Shown here: piece after piece, positions 53,368-61,830 of the stretch
Numbering within the stretch: position 1 is the stretch's first letter
How the letters are laid out: each line of letters starts with the position of its first letter
Translations under genes and position numbers: made by a program
The notes under the pieces: generated by a model
What the model was told of the DNA's origin: nothing
The model's database searches: none
Seen by the model: only the letters and a program-made list of their open reading frames with translations
Source: Haladaptatus halobius
Lineage (GTDB): Archaea > Halobacteriota > Halobacteria > Halobacteriales > Haladaptataceae
Assembly (NCBI RefSeq): GCF_020618475.1
Contig: NZ_CP085339.1
Location: 124,001 to 188,000, forward strand
Direction of reading: 5' to 3'
DNA: 64,000 bases

Positions 53368-54797
53368 GTGAGCATCTGTGTCATTCGGTCTATTTCTCTA
53401 CGAACTTCTGAGACACAGGATTCGGTGAACGATGCCAACACATCTTTTCCCTCCTCGACCCGCCCCTCGTCGTAAAGTTCACGCGCTTTCGTTTCTCTAT
53501 CATTAACTCGATTTTGAAATTTCTTTTCTAGCTCGTCGAAACGACTTCGAACAATTTTCTGGTTCATTTTGAAACCCCGACCGTATTCATCACCCTTCGC
53601 TGTCTCCAGTAGGCGCTTGAATTCCCACCAGTATGATCCGTCTTCGTATTCATCTTCGGTCGCCTCGGTCGGGTGTATTACCTCTCGAGATGCTGTTCCA
53701 GCCTTTGAAACGACTGTTGGAACAGCTTCACTCTCGATGTAGAAGGGCACATACACTCCGATACATGGGGGTCCTGGTGTCCACCACATTTTCGCAAATC
53801 CGTCGTCATCGGATGGTAACTCGAAAATAGCTGAACTGACGCTATCACCCCAAGTAAATTCGGCTGGTGATGAGTGCATACAAATTGTTAGGAAATCCGG
53901 CAGTGCCGCATTGAATTTCGGGCCCTCAAGAAATGTCTCTTCATAATGGTCTCTGAGAATTTGCTGCATTGAATCAATATTGAAATTTCCGTTGTCGGTG
54001 AGATTATTTAGTAGATCTTGTGAACGCTTGTATCTGATACGAGATACTTGGAGTGCGGTCGAGTGATCAGTATACGCATCAGCGAAATCGAACGGTTCTC
54101 GATCATTTGGCCACCAGCCCTGTGTTTTAGCATTGGCAATCAAATCGTCCGACCCTTTCGTCCATGAATGGCGAATCGATAATTCGTTCGAAATCGATTC
54201 TGATCCGGTCGAAATTCGCTTCGCTGCCCACCGATAACCGGCCGTTTCCAGGATCCACGCTTCATCTGGGTCAGCAATGAGATACGAGTTGTCGTATGCT
54301 CCGTCCTCGATATCGTCATCCGCGACTGCTGAACCGAACTGTCCATACTCTTCGAGTAAATTGCTGACAACTTCGACCGCTTCTTCAGCAGTCGTCGCTC
54401 GCTCAAGGCCAAGGCGTACATATTCCATCCCTAAAATTCCTTTCTCGGGCGATTCACCCCGATCAACAGTGTCAAGCGCTTCCCTCCAGGGTTCCGTAAA
54501 GACGGCCTCGTTCCCCATGACGACATTATGTTCGTTGATACCAAGCTCATAGCCCCAACACCAGTATGGGGCAGTTCCGAGTGTCGCATAGGTTTTCGAC
54601 GGTTGTGCAAGTTCGCAATTTGCGAGCTTCAGAGTTGCTTCTGAAGACGGTTTCTTTGCATCTCCGTAGATCATCGGTTGACACTCGAACGCGGGTCGAT
54701 CACTGTTTTTCCCGAAAATTACGTTCCCGGAGCTTGTCATGTCGGATAATGCGACGGCGTTATCACAGCCAAGCGGTCTGTTTATGGGTTCGGACAT
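53361..54797 (-). CDS. C69-family dipeptidase / secernin-like Ntn hydrolase
   Basis: About 478 residues from ATG 54797. GCDNAVALSDMTSSGNVIFGKNSDRP near the N-terminus is the secernin/C69 signature with Cys about residue 10 as expected nucleophile. YWCWGYELGINEHNVVMGNEAVF, YLIADPDEAWILETAGYRWAAKRI and FLTICMHSS are further family marks. The C-terminal quarter is helical. Relatives are dipeptidases of peptide catabolism; archaeal substrates are not known. It stands alone. Confidence 0.85.
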   Translation of the reverse strand: MSEPINRPLGCDNAVALSDMTSSGNVIFGKNSDRPAFECQPMIYGDAKKPSSEATLKLANCELAQPSKTYATLGTAPYWCWGYELGINEHNVVMGNEAVFTEPWREALDTVDRGESPEKGILGMEYVRLGLERATTAEEAVEVVSNLLEEYGQFGSAVADDDIEDGAYDNSYLIADPDEAWILETAGYRWAAKRISTGSESISNELSIRHSWTKGSDDLIANAKTQGWWPNDREPFDFADAYTDHSTALQVSRIRYKRSQDLLNNLTDNGNFNIDSMQQILRDHYEETFLEGPKFNAALPDFLTICMHSSPAEFTWGDSVSSAIFELPSDDDGFAKMWWTPGPPCIGVYVPFYIESEAVPTVVSKAGTASREVIHPTEATEDEYEDGSYWWEFKRLLETAKGDEYGRGFKMNQKIVRSRFDELEKKFQNRVNDRETKARELYDEGRVEEGKDVLASFTESCVSEVRREIDRMTQMLTH

Positions 54798-54970
54798 GGG
54801 TTCAGAGTGAACTATCGGAATCAACGTTTAAATCCCTGTGCTATGGGCACTTTTCACATATTCTCGCATTATTCAGACATTCACCTCAGGGGTTCAATGA
54901 TCGGCAAACGCGTGAAAAGATGCCAAACACACTCTGGTTTCCACTGATTAATCTGGCAGTTCCTGAATGA

Positions 54971-55192
54971 CTATTCCTCTAGAATCCACCAAATAACCAC
55001 CCGCGGACTCAACTTCCCACGCTCCACCGCACCATCCTCATGCAACTCCTCAAGGCGTCGATGCGCAGAGGGCCGTTCAATCCCAAGCGTATCCGCCACC
55101 CACCGAGCGGTCACCGCCGGAAACTCTGACTCACGTATCACCCCGAGAATACCACCGTCAGTGGTTTCCTTCATGAATCGAATGGTGTTCAT
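54971..55192 (-). CDS. Small winged-helix DNA-binding protein
   Basis: Seventy-three residues: MNTIRFMKETTDGGILGVIRES, then FPAVTARWVADTLGIERPSAHRRLEELHEDGAVERGKLSPRVVIW, a complete winged helix with recognition helix ERPSAHRRLEEL. A common haloarchaeal type. It lies upstream of the Opu-type ABC operon on the opposite side of 70 bases but on the same strand, downstream of it in transcription, so it may belong to the same leftward unit or act alone. Confidence 0.75.
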   Translation of the reverse strand: MNTIRFMKETTDGGILGVIRESEFPAVTARWVADTLGIERPSAHRRLEELHEDGAVERGKLSPRVVIWWILEE

Positions 55193-55260
55193 CGCTTTAT
55201 CTCGTACCTGCTATGGTAGCCGTGGTTCTCCTTTCACGCCCCATCCGACACAACTCTTGG

Positions 55261-55935
55261 TTACCCAGTTACAACTGACTGGTCTTGTAGCGTATCGCTA
55301 CCGAGATGCCGTTCGAGAAGTGCGAATAGCGAATCTAGACTGATTGCCAAGAGGGCACCTGGGATCGCCCCAGCAAGCAACTGTGGCGTGTTAAACAGGT
55401 AGATTCCCGTTATCACCCAGACACCGAGTCCGCCTCCACCTATGAAGAACGCAAGGTAGGCAGTACCGACATTGAGAACGGCACTCGTTCGAATTCCGGC
55501 GAAGATAACAGGGAGTGCAAGCGGGAGTTTGATCTTCCGGAGGATCTGATTCTCGGTCATTCCCATGCCACGCGCCGCCGCGACCGTACTCTCATCAACG
55601 TTTTCGAGGCCCGTCACCGTGTTCGTGAGAATTGGCAATAGTGCGTAGGCGAATAGACCAACAAGTGAAGGGAGAAACCCAAGTCCCAAGAGCGGAAAGA
55701 CGAGGGCGATAATTGCGAGCGTCGGTATTGTCTGTGCGACGTTACCGATACCTAATACCATCCGCTTAACGTGCTCATTACGCGTTGCAGCGATACCCAG
55801 CGGAACGGCGACGATGATTGCGAGTGCAACTGACACGAGGACAAGTGTTAAATGCTCCTGTAAGAGCCCAAGGAAGGTGTCAAAGTGCGAGAGGAGGTAC
55901 GAGAGTGCCGCACCCAGTGTCTCGATAACACCCAT
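55261..55935 (-). CDS. Opu/ProW-type quaternary-amine ABC permease
   Basis: A 224-residue membrane protein with about six helices. The EAA-type loop DESTVAAARGMGMTENQILRKIKLPLALPVIFAGIRT is the glycine betaine/carnitine/choline permease signature. It ends the four-gene leftward ABC operon (binding protein, permease, ATPase, permease). Two different permeases suggest an OpuC/OpuB-like heteromeric importer for compatible solutes or related amines. Confidence 0.9.
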   Translation of the reverse strand: MGVIETLGAALSYLLSHFDTFLGLLQEHLTLVLVSVALAIIVAVPLGIAATRNEHVKRMVLGIGNVAQTIPTLAIIALVFPLLGLGFLPSLVGLFAYALLPILTNTVTGLENVDESTVAAARGMGMTENQILRKIKLPLALPVIFAGIRTSAVLNVGTAYLAFFIGGGGLGVWVITGIYLFNTPQLLAGAIPGALLAISLDSLFALLERHLGSDTLQDQSVVTG

Positions 55936-55937
55936 TT

Positions 55938-56987
55938 CTACATCCCCTCCTCAGTTGCGGTTCGATAGCTACGGATATCTCGTTCTGTGACCTTCCCCAC
56001 AACATCGCCATCGTCGATTACTTGCAATGCCTCAGTGTCTTTCTCAATCATTCGCGACAGAGCGATATCCGCCCCATCGGTTGGGGAAACGTGAACATCT
56101 GTGGCAGTCGTGACCTCAGATACTTTCTCTCCACCATCGACTGCAGCTGCGTGGGTTTCTTGTTCGACACCGGCTGGTTGCATAATTTCTTCGACGTGGG
56201 TTATCTGAAGTTCCTTGAGCGTTCGGTCTGAGCCGATGAACTCCTCGACGAAATCGTTTGCAGGGTTCGCCAAGACTTCTTGTGGCGTCCCATACTGGAC
56301 GAGTTCGCCAACGTCGAATATGGCGATTTTATCACCCATTTTCAACGCCTCGTTGATATCGTGCGTAACGAAGAGAATCGTCGTGTCGATACGATCTTGG
56401 ATCTCAAGGAACTCATCTTGCAGTTCCGAACGAGTGATTGGGTCGAGCGCACCGAACGGTTCGTCCATCAGTATTACGTCGGGATCTGCAGCAAGCGCCC
56501 GTGCGACGCCGACACGTTGCTGTTGGCCGCCCGAGAGTGCCGTTGGGTACTGGTCACGGTATGCTTCAGGTGGCAGATCCATCAGCGCGAGGAGTTCGTC
56601 AATGCGGTCGTCGATGCGCCCCTGCTCCCAGCCTTTGAGTTCGGGTACTGTCGCGATATTTTCACCGACGGTCATATGATCGAACAGCCCGATTTCTTGG
56701 ATGACATAGCCAATGTCGCGTCGGAGTTCTACCTTGTCCAATTCCTGAATGTCGGTTCCGTCGTAGTAGACCGTCCCCTCGGTCGGCTCTTCAAGTTGAT
56801 TGACGAGCGTCATCGTTGTTGTTTTTCCACATCCCGACGGCCCGACGAACACCGTCGTGGTTCCTCGCTCGACTTCGAAACTAATGTTTTCAATTGCGAC
56901 TGTTTGATCTGGATAGACTTTCGTGACGTTGTCGAATGTAATCATACTTGGTGACTCCTGTTCTGGTGTATGGGATTTTTCGTTCAT
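55938..56987 (-). CDS. Opu-type ABC transporter ATPase with CBS-like tail
   Basis: A 349-residue ATPase. Walker A GPSGCGKTTTMTLVNQL, Q-loop VIQEIGLFDHMTVGENI, signature LSGGQQQRVGVARAL, Walker B VILMDEPFGALDPI, H-loop FVTHDINEAL. The C-terminal 80 residues (VHVSPTDGADIALSRMIEKD, ALQVIDDGDVVGKVTERDI) resemble one CBS domain, which in OpuA senses ionic strength. Its start overlaps the neighbouring permease stop by four bases. Confidence 0.92.
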   Translation of the reverse strand: MNEKSHTPEQESPSMITFDNVTKVYPDQTVAIENISFEVERGTTTVFVGPSGCGKTTTMTLVNQLEEPTEGTVYYDGTDIQELDKVELRRDIGYVIQEIGLFDHMTVGENIATVPELKGWEQGRIDDRIDELLALMDLPPEAYRDQYPTALSGGQQQRVGVARALAADPDVILMDEPFGALDPITRSELQDEFLEIQDRIDTTILFVTHDINEALKMGDKIAIFDVGELVQYGTPQEVLANPANDFVEEFIGSDRTLKELQITHVEEIMQPAGVEQETHAAAVDGGEKVSEVTTATDVHVSPTDGADIALSRMIEKDTEALQVIDDGDVVGKVTERDIRSYRTATEEGM

Positions 56988-57715
56988 GCTATCGACCGCC
57001 GGATGATGCGCGTGAGGAGGGCAGGTTCAATGGTCTCGCCATTTCGAAGTCGGAATAGTTGCTCCAACACGCCGAAGCCGTAGTCGAACGTGAGTGCAAG
57101 CAACGAGACAATGACGGTCGAAACGACAATTGCCGACGGATACGCCTCGCTGATACCGTTGAAGATGGGATTACCGAGGTTGTTCGCGCCAATGAATGCG
57201 CCGATAGCAGCGATGCCGATGAGGATGACTACGGCGTTCCGGACGCCGGCCATGATGACGGGAACCGCTTGCGGGAATTGGAGACGCCAAAGGCGTTGTC
57301 GTCGTGTCATCCCCATCCCTCGCCCGGCCTCAATAGTTGCTGAATCGACTTGCGTCAGACCAACGTAGGTGTTCCGGACAATGGGGAGTTGTGCGTAGAG
57401 GACAAGCGCAATAACAACTGGAATCTCGCCGATACCAACGAACGGTATGAGGAGGCCAAACAGAGCAATACTCGGTACTGTCATCAGCATCCCTGCCGTC
57501 CAGAGGACGACCTTCCCAAGACGGTCGTCGAATGTGGCGACTACACCGAGTGGGATTCCAATGACGAGTGCGAGCCATACTGAGTCCACGACTACGATGA
57601 CGTGATTGACGAGAAGATCCCACAGAAGTGACTGATTTTTTGCCATGTACTCGAAGTAGCTTTCGAGCAGTAACGGTGCGACCGATTGTGAAACTGTGAA
57701 TTGAACTCCAACCAT
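56984..57715 (-). CDS. Opu-type ABC permease, second subunit
   Basis: About 243 residues from ATG 57715, five bases before the end of the binding-protein gene; longer upstream codons shadow that gene. EAA loop SATIEAGRGMGMTRRQRLWRLQFPQAVPVIMAGVRNAV and the following ILIGIAAIGAFIGANNLG are standard. Pairs with the permease at 55261. Confidence 0.9.
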   Translation of the reverse strand: MVGVQFTVSQSVAPLLLESYFEYMAKNQSLLWDLLVNHVIVVVDSVWLALVIGIPLGVVATFDDRLGKVVLWTAGMLMTVPSIALFGLLIPFVGIGEIPVVIALVLYAQLPIVRNTYVGLTQVDSATIEAGRGMGMTRRQRLWRLQFPQAVPVIMAGVRNAVVILIGIAAIGAFIGANNLGNPIFNGISEAYPSAIVVSTVIVSLLALTFDYGFGVLEQLFRLRNGETIEPALLTRIIRRSIA

Positions 57716-57719
57716 TGGT

Positions 57720-58673
57720 TTAGAGTATCTCTTTTCGTTGCAGGTACTCCCGTGCGACCGTCTGTGGGTTCTTTCTCTCAAGAGCCACTTGCTTGTTGAG
57801 ACGTCGCATCACGTCAGTCGTGAGCCCCTTACTGGCGGCGTTTAGTGGAGGTCGAATCGATGGATTGGTTTCCAGCGTTGCACTATCCACAAGTGGTGCG
57901 GCATTGTATACCGGGAAATAGCCCTTGTCATCCGTGAGTACTCGCAGACCAAACTGGATAATTCGTGGATCGGTGTTGAACCCGACACCGATATCGGCCG
58001 ACCCCTTACCAATGACCTGGTACAGAAGACCGGAACCGATGTTGTTCACGGTGACATTGCCGAGGTCGTCAGCAAATCCGTAATGTTTGCTTAACCCCGG
58101 CCATCCGTCGGCCCGACTTTGAAACTCTGCGTTCAACGCGACCGTCAGTTTCGAGCCATTTTCTTCTAAGAACGTGGCGAAATCAGACAGCGTCTTAACG
58201 CCAGTCTTTTTCGCCCAATCTGGGTTGGCGAGAATGACGTAGGTGTTGTTGAGTTTTGCACGTTGGAGAAATGTCAATCCATGTTTCTGTTTGAACTCGG
58301 CTTTCACTTTCCGGTAGAGCTTCTGGGGGTCAGAAATGACAGTGTCGTGCTGTGGCGGAAGTGTTTGCCATGCTGTGCCCGTGTACTCCCAATACAATTG
58401 TACCTCTCCAGTGTCGAGGGCGCGGAAGTTCGTCGTCGTTCCACCGAGTCCGACTTGGTCACTGACGTTTAGGTCGGTGTTTGACGAGAGTGCCTCGTAC
58501 GCAATGTAGCCGAGAACCTCCTGTTCGGTGAATCGTTTTGAACTGATTTTGATTGAGTTACCGCTGAGTTGTGTTGCCAGGGTAAGACAGCCCGACAGCC
58601 CTCCGACACCGGCAGCGCCAGCGAGACCACCTCCTGTTTTGAGGAGTCTTCGCCGCGTGACTGGCCTTGGCAT
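57720..58673 (-). CDS. Opu-type substrate-binding lipoprotein (OpuAC/OsmF family)
   Basis: About 317 residues from ATG 58673. Twin-arginine TRRRLLKTGGGLAGAAG, lipobox LSGC, then the binding domain: IKISSKRFTEQEVLGYIAYE, VGLGGTTTNFRALDTGEVQLYWEYTGT (the DxYxEYTGT-type box), GSGLLYQVIGKGSADIGVGF and YNAAPLVDSATLETNPSIRPPL. The usual Trp cage of betaine binders cannot be judged by eye. First gene of the transporter operon. Confidence 0.9.
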   Translation of the reverse strand: MPRPVTRRRLLKTGGGLAGAAGVGGLSGCLTLATQLSGNSIKISSKRFTEQEVLGYIAYEALSSNTDLNVSDQVGLGGTTTNFRALDTGEVQLYWEYTGTAWQTLPPQHDTVISDPQKLYRKVKAEFKQKHGLTFLQRAKLNNTYVILANPDWAKKTGVKTLSDFATFLEENGSKLTVALNAEFQSRADGWPGLSKHYGFADDLGNVTVNNIGSGLLYQVIGKGSADIGVGFNTDPRIIQFGLRVLTDDKGYFPVYNAAPLVDSATLETNPSIRPPLNAASKGLTTDVMRRLNKQVALERKNPQTVAREYLQRKEIL

Positions 58674-58748
58674 ACCACATGATAATACAAAGAGGGGCCT
58701 AATGTTTGACCCGTAGTAGTTCATCATTTATAAGCCGAATCGGACGGG

Positions 58749-59198
58749 CTACTCGCTCAGGCTCGCTGGAACGACGGTCACTGGAACTGGAGCATTGAGA
58801 AGCACTCGCTGAAGTGTACTTCCAAACACTGCCTTGCCGGTCTGACTGCGCTTTCGTCCATACAAATAAAGACGGTCCATGTCGGCTTCGTCGACCATCG
58901 AAAGGATACCGTCAGCCGGTTCGCCAACATGCTCTATGCCACGTATTTCAACGCCGATGTTCACATCTTCCAGTATCTTTTTTGCCGTCGTGATACTAGA
59001 TTTCCTCGCCGCGAGACCGTCTACCGTCATTGAGCCGTCAGAATCGATGTTCTCACGAGTCGACGATAGTTCGTCATCATCGAAGACATGGAGGAGGAGT
59101 GCCGTGGTATTCTGAGATTCAATTTCTGCGGCGGCGGTTGCGACCATCTGGGCCCATGGCCGGTAAGTGCGTAATGAAAGCAGTATCCTGTCGCTCAT
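58749..59198 (-). CDS. Universal stress protein (UspA)
   Basis: About 149 residues from ATG 59198 (MSDRILLSLRTYRPWAQMVA), preferred over the upstream ATG because it begins the first strand. HVGEPADGILSMVDEADMDRLYLYGRKRSQTGKAVFGSTLQRVLLNAPVPVTVVP carries the C-terminal nucleotide-loop pattern G-R-K-x-x-x-G-K-x-x-x-GS. It lies upstream of the Opu operon on the same strand; possible stress-linked control. Confidence 0.85.
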   Translation of the reverse strand: MSDRILLSLRTYRPWAQMVATAAAEIESQNTTALLLHVFDDDELSSTRENIDSDGSMTVDGLAARKSSITTAKKILEDVNIGVEIRGIEHVGEPADGILSMVDEADMDRLYLYGRKRSQTGKAVFGSTLQRVLLNAPVPVTVVPASLSE

Positions 59199-59299
59199 AT
59201 AGTGATCGAAGGGCAACCATCCGATAATCAGTTCGTCGCACATGGATGGCTATTAAATACCTCTGCGCCGCCAGCGGCGAACTCAATGCCTGTCTCTGG

Positions 59300-60061
59300 C
59301 TACTTTCTATGCTTCCAAACTGGGTTTTTTTGACGGGCCTGTGCGAGCGTCTCGGGGCTGATTGTCGTAGAGACGGCTGCGGTACCGTCAGTGGTTTTTG
59401 CCACGATGTCACCACGCGGGCTAGCGATACAGCTCTCGCCTGCATGCTGGCGACCAGACTGTGTTCCGACATGGTTGGAGCCGACTATGTAGCAAAGCCC
59501 ATCAAATGCGCGCGCACGACAGAGCAGTTGCCAATCTCGTTCGAACGATTGCCGCCACGCCGCACTCACTGCGAGCAAGTCACAGCCATTGTTCGCGTAC
59601 TCAAGCAAAAGTTCTGGAAAATTCAGATCGTAACACAACAGCAGTCCCAGCGTCCCGACCGATGTTTCGACGGTAACCGATGTTGTTCCGGCGTTGAATT
59701 GGTCTGCTTCGTCGTCCCAGAGTTTTTGTTTCCGATAAGTCGCCTCCACACCACTTTCGGAGATGTAGATGAGTGAATTATAGACTGAGTCACCGTCAGC
59801 CTCTGGGAGTCCAACGACGAGATCTGTCTCGGTGGCGTGGGCGACTTCTGAGAGACGCTCCGTCATCGATCCTGGAATCGAGAACTGTTGCGTCTGAACG
59901 ATATCAAGATCGTAGCCGGTCACACAAAGTTCAGGGAACACCGTGAATTCGACTGCGTCCGGCAGATCACGCGCAAGCTTTTCAATAGATGCAATGTTTG
60001 AGTCGGTGTCGCCGACTGCTGGTTCGAACTGACATGTGGCGACCTGTTGTATCCTCATCAT
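59300..60061 (-). CDS. Carbon-nitrogen hydrolase (nitrilase superfamily)
   Basis: A 253-residue enzyme with the Glu-Lys-Cys triad: Glu in TVFPELCVTGYD (about residue 44), Lys in YRKQKLWDDEADQF (about 110) and Cys in GLLLCYDLNFPELL (about 144). The family hydrolyses amides, nitriles or carbamoyl groups without metal. It is divergent from an amidohydrolase gene and probably works in the same catabolic pathway. Starts at 60061 or the adjacent ATG 60058. Confidence 0.9.
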   Translation of the reverse strand: MMRIQQVATCQFEPAVGDTDSNIASIEKLARDLPDAVEFTVFPELCVTGYDLDIVQTQQFSIPGSMTERLSEVAHATETDLVVGLPEADGDSVYNSLIYISESGVEATYRKQKLWDDEADQFNAGTTSVTVETSVGTLGLLLCYDLNFPELLLEYANNGCDLLAVSAAWRQSFERDWQLLCRARAFDGLCYIVGSNHVGTQSGRQHAGESCIASPRGDIVAKTTDGTAAVSTTISPETLAQARQKNPVWKHRK

Positions 60062-60171
60062 GGTATTGACTCCGCTTCTGTTTGGTACATAGACGTTTGT
60101 AGGCAGGGAGTTGAAGTAGCCCTTCGCACCTACATCTCAAGGCATTATACGACCCATCGCGAGATGGAGGG

Positions 60172-60183
60172 GGGATTTATATC
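60172..60183 (+). promoter_or_regulatory. TATA box of the amidohydrolase operon
   Basis: GGATTTATATCC lies about 60 bases before ATG 60240 in the 178-base divergent region. An obvious archaeal TATA core; the regulator at 63254 closes the operon and may act here. Confidence 0.5.
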
Positions 60184-60239
60184 CGTTACAAGTTCGCCCT
60201 GACCTATAACCTGATTTGACGAGTCGTTTGTTACAATCG

Positions 60240-61346
60240 ATGACGAGACGACGAACTCGACAATCCACCGATGGGAAACCGTCACTCATCGACTGTGATA
60301 TCCATCAACGGTGGAAAGACGAATCAGAGGTCATTCAGTACCTCCCCGACCGGTACAAAGAGAGGGGTATTCAGGCACCCGAAATCCTCTACGACAACGT
60401 TGCAGAGTTTTCCCGGCGAGATGCAATTCCTGATGATGGGAGTAAACCAGGGTCGGACATCCCGAAGATGAAAGAACAACATCTCGAGGAATTCGGCGTT
60501 GATTACGCCATCCTGACGGGGAACTCATATCTCAACCTTACTGCACTCCCGAATGACGACTATGCTGCTGAACTCGCGATTGCAAGTAACAAATGGGCTA
60601 TCGACCGATGGCTTTCCGAGGGCGGTCCATTTGTCGGTTCGCTGTTGGCAGCACCGCAGAAGCCAAAACGGATGGCCGAAATGATTCGGAATCTTGGCCA
60701 ACATCCGCGCGTCGTGCAGATTGTGATGCCGATGGCGGCCCAACTTCCCTACGGTCACGAATACTACTGGCCAATGTATGAAGCTGCGGAGGAAGTAGGG
60801 CTTCCGATCGCCATGCACCCCTACACGGAGGGTCACGGCGTTACTCGGCCGCCAACTGGAGCCGGATATCCGCGTACCTATTTCGAGTGGCATACGCTCC
60901 TCGGAACCTACGCGATGGGCCAACTCGTTAGTCTCGTCGCTGAGGGTGTCCTCCCAACCTTCCCCGATCTCAACTTTGTTGTCATAGAGGGTGGTCTCAG
61001 CTGGGTTCCACACTTCCTCTGGCGAATGGATAAAGACTGGAAGGCGCTCCGCGCACAGGTTCCGTATCTCGAGAAGCCGCCAAGCGAGTACATTAAAGAG
61101 CAGGTTCGGTTTACGACACAACCCATCGAAGAGCCGGACAATCCACAGCATCTCCTCCAGATTTTGGAGATGATGAATGCCGAGGAGACGGTGATGTTCG
61201 CCAGCGACTACCCACACTGGGATACAGACTCACCGCTGTACGCTCTCCCACCAATGCCCGACGAAATGGAAGACGGTGTGATGGCCAGAAATGCCCAAGA
61301 ACTGTACGGACTTCCGGACGATCCGGCGAATCTCCCGACCAACTAA
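60240..61346 (+). CDS. Amidohydrolase_2-family metal-dependent hydrolase/decarboxylase
   Basis: About 368 residues. D-x-H metal motif SLIDCDIHQRW (about residue 20), the His in PIAMHPYTEGHG (about 200), and Asp in FASDYPHWDTDSP (about 320) form the zinc site of the ACMSD/amidohydrolase_2 group. Relatives are non-oxidative decarboxylases of aromatic acids or hydrolases. Followed by a Rieske protein and an MmgE/PrpD protein, a set pointing to breakdown of an organic acid or aromatic compound. Confidence 0.88.
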   Translation: MTRRRTRQSTDGKPSLIDCDIHQRWKDESEVIQYLPDRYKERGIQAPEILYDNVAEFSRRDAIPDDGSKPGSDIPKMKEQHLEEFGVDYAILTGNSYLNLTALPNDDYAAELAIASNKWAIDRWLSEGGPFVGSLLAAPQKPKRMAEMIRNLGQHPRVVQIVMPMAAQLPYGHEYYWPMYEAAEEVGLPIAMHPYTEGHGVTRPPTGAGYPRTYFEWHTLLGTYAMGQLVSLVAEGVLPTFPDLNFVVIEGGLSWVPHFLWRMDKDWKALRAQVPYLEKPPSEYIKEQVRFTTQPIEEPDNPQHLLQILEMMNAEETVMFASDYPHWDTDSPLYALPPMPDEMEDGVMARNAQELYGLPDDPANLPTN

Positions 61347-61355
61347 GTTGTCACT

Positions 61356-61829
61356 ATGAAAAATCGATTTGAGATATGTCCGGCGACAGAACTTCCCCCA
61401 GGAGAGCGAAAGATCACCAAATTAAACGGTGTTTCGGTAGGCGTGTTTAACGTCGACGGTGACTACTATGCGCTGAAAAATGACTGCCCACATCAGCGTG
61501 CGCCGTTGTGTATGGGGAAAGTAACCGGTACAACAACGACAGACGGTTCTGGAACGGTGGATTGGAAGGACGAGGGGCACATCCTGCGGTGTCCATGGCA
61601 TGGCTGGGAATTCGACATCGAGACCGGCCAATCGGTCTTCAACCCTCACAAGGTTCGTGCTCGGTCATTCGAGACAGCTGTTGAGTCTACTAGTGACAAC
61701 GCACACGAGGACGACTCTGAGGCCAATCTGATGTCTAATAGCTGTGATTGTGGCGTGAGCGGTGACGAACCTCCGGTTGACACCTACGAGGTGGCGGTCG
61801 AAAACGAAGTTGTTGTCGTCTACCTTTAA
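61356..61829 (+). CDS. Rieske [2Fe-2S] protein
   Basis: A 157-residue single-domain ferredoxin. Cluster ligands are CPHQRAPLC (Cys-x-His, about residue 42) and LRCPWHGWEFD (Cys-x2-His, about 79). An insert of about 40 residues in the C-terminal part (ESTSDNAHEDDSEANLMSNSCDCGVSGDE) carries extra Cys residues, unusual for a plain Rieske ferredoxin. Its stop is directly followed by the PrpD-family ATG. It could supply electrons to an oxygenase encoded elsewhere. Confidence 0.88.
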   Translation: MKNRFEICPATELPPGERKITKLNGVSVGVFNVDGDYYALKNDCPHQRAPLCMGKVTGTTTTDGSGTVDWKDEGHILRCPWHGWEFDIETGQSVFNPHKVRARSFETAVESTSDNAHEDDSEANLMSNSCDCGVSGDEPPVDTYEVAVENEVVVVYL

Positions 61830-61830
61830 A

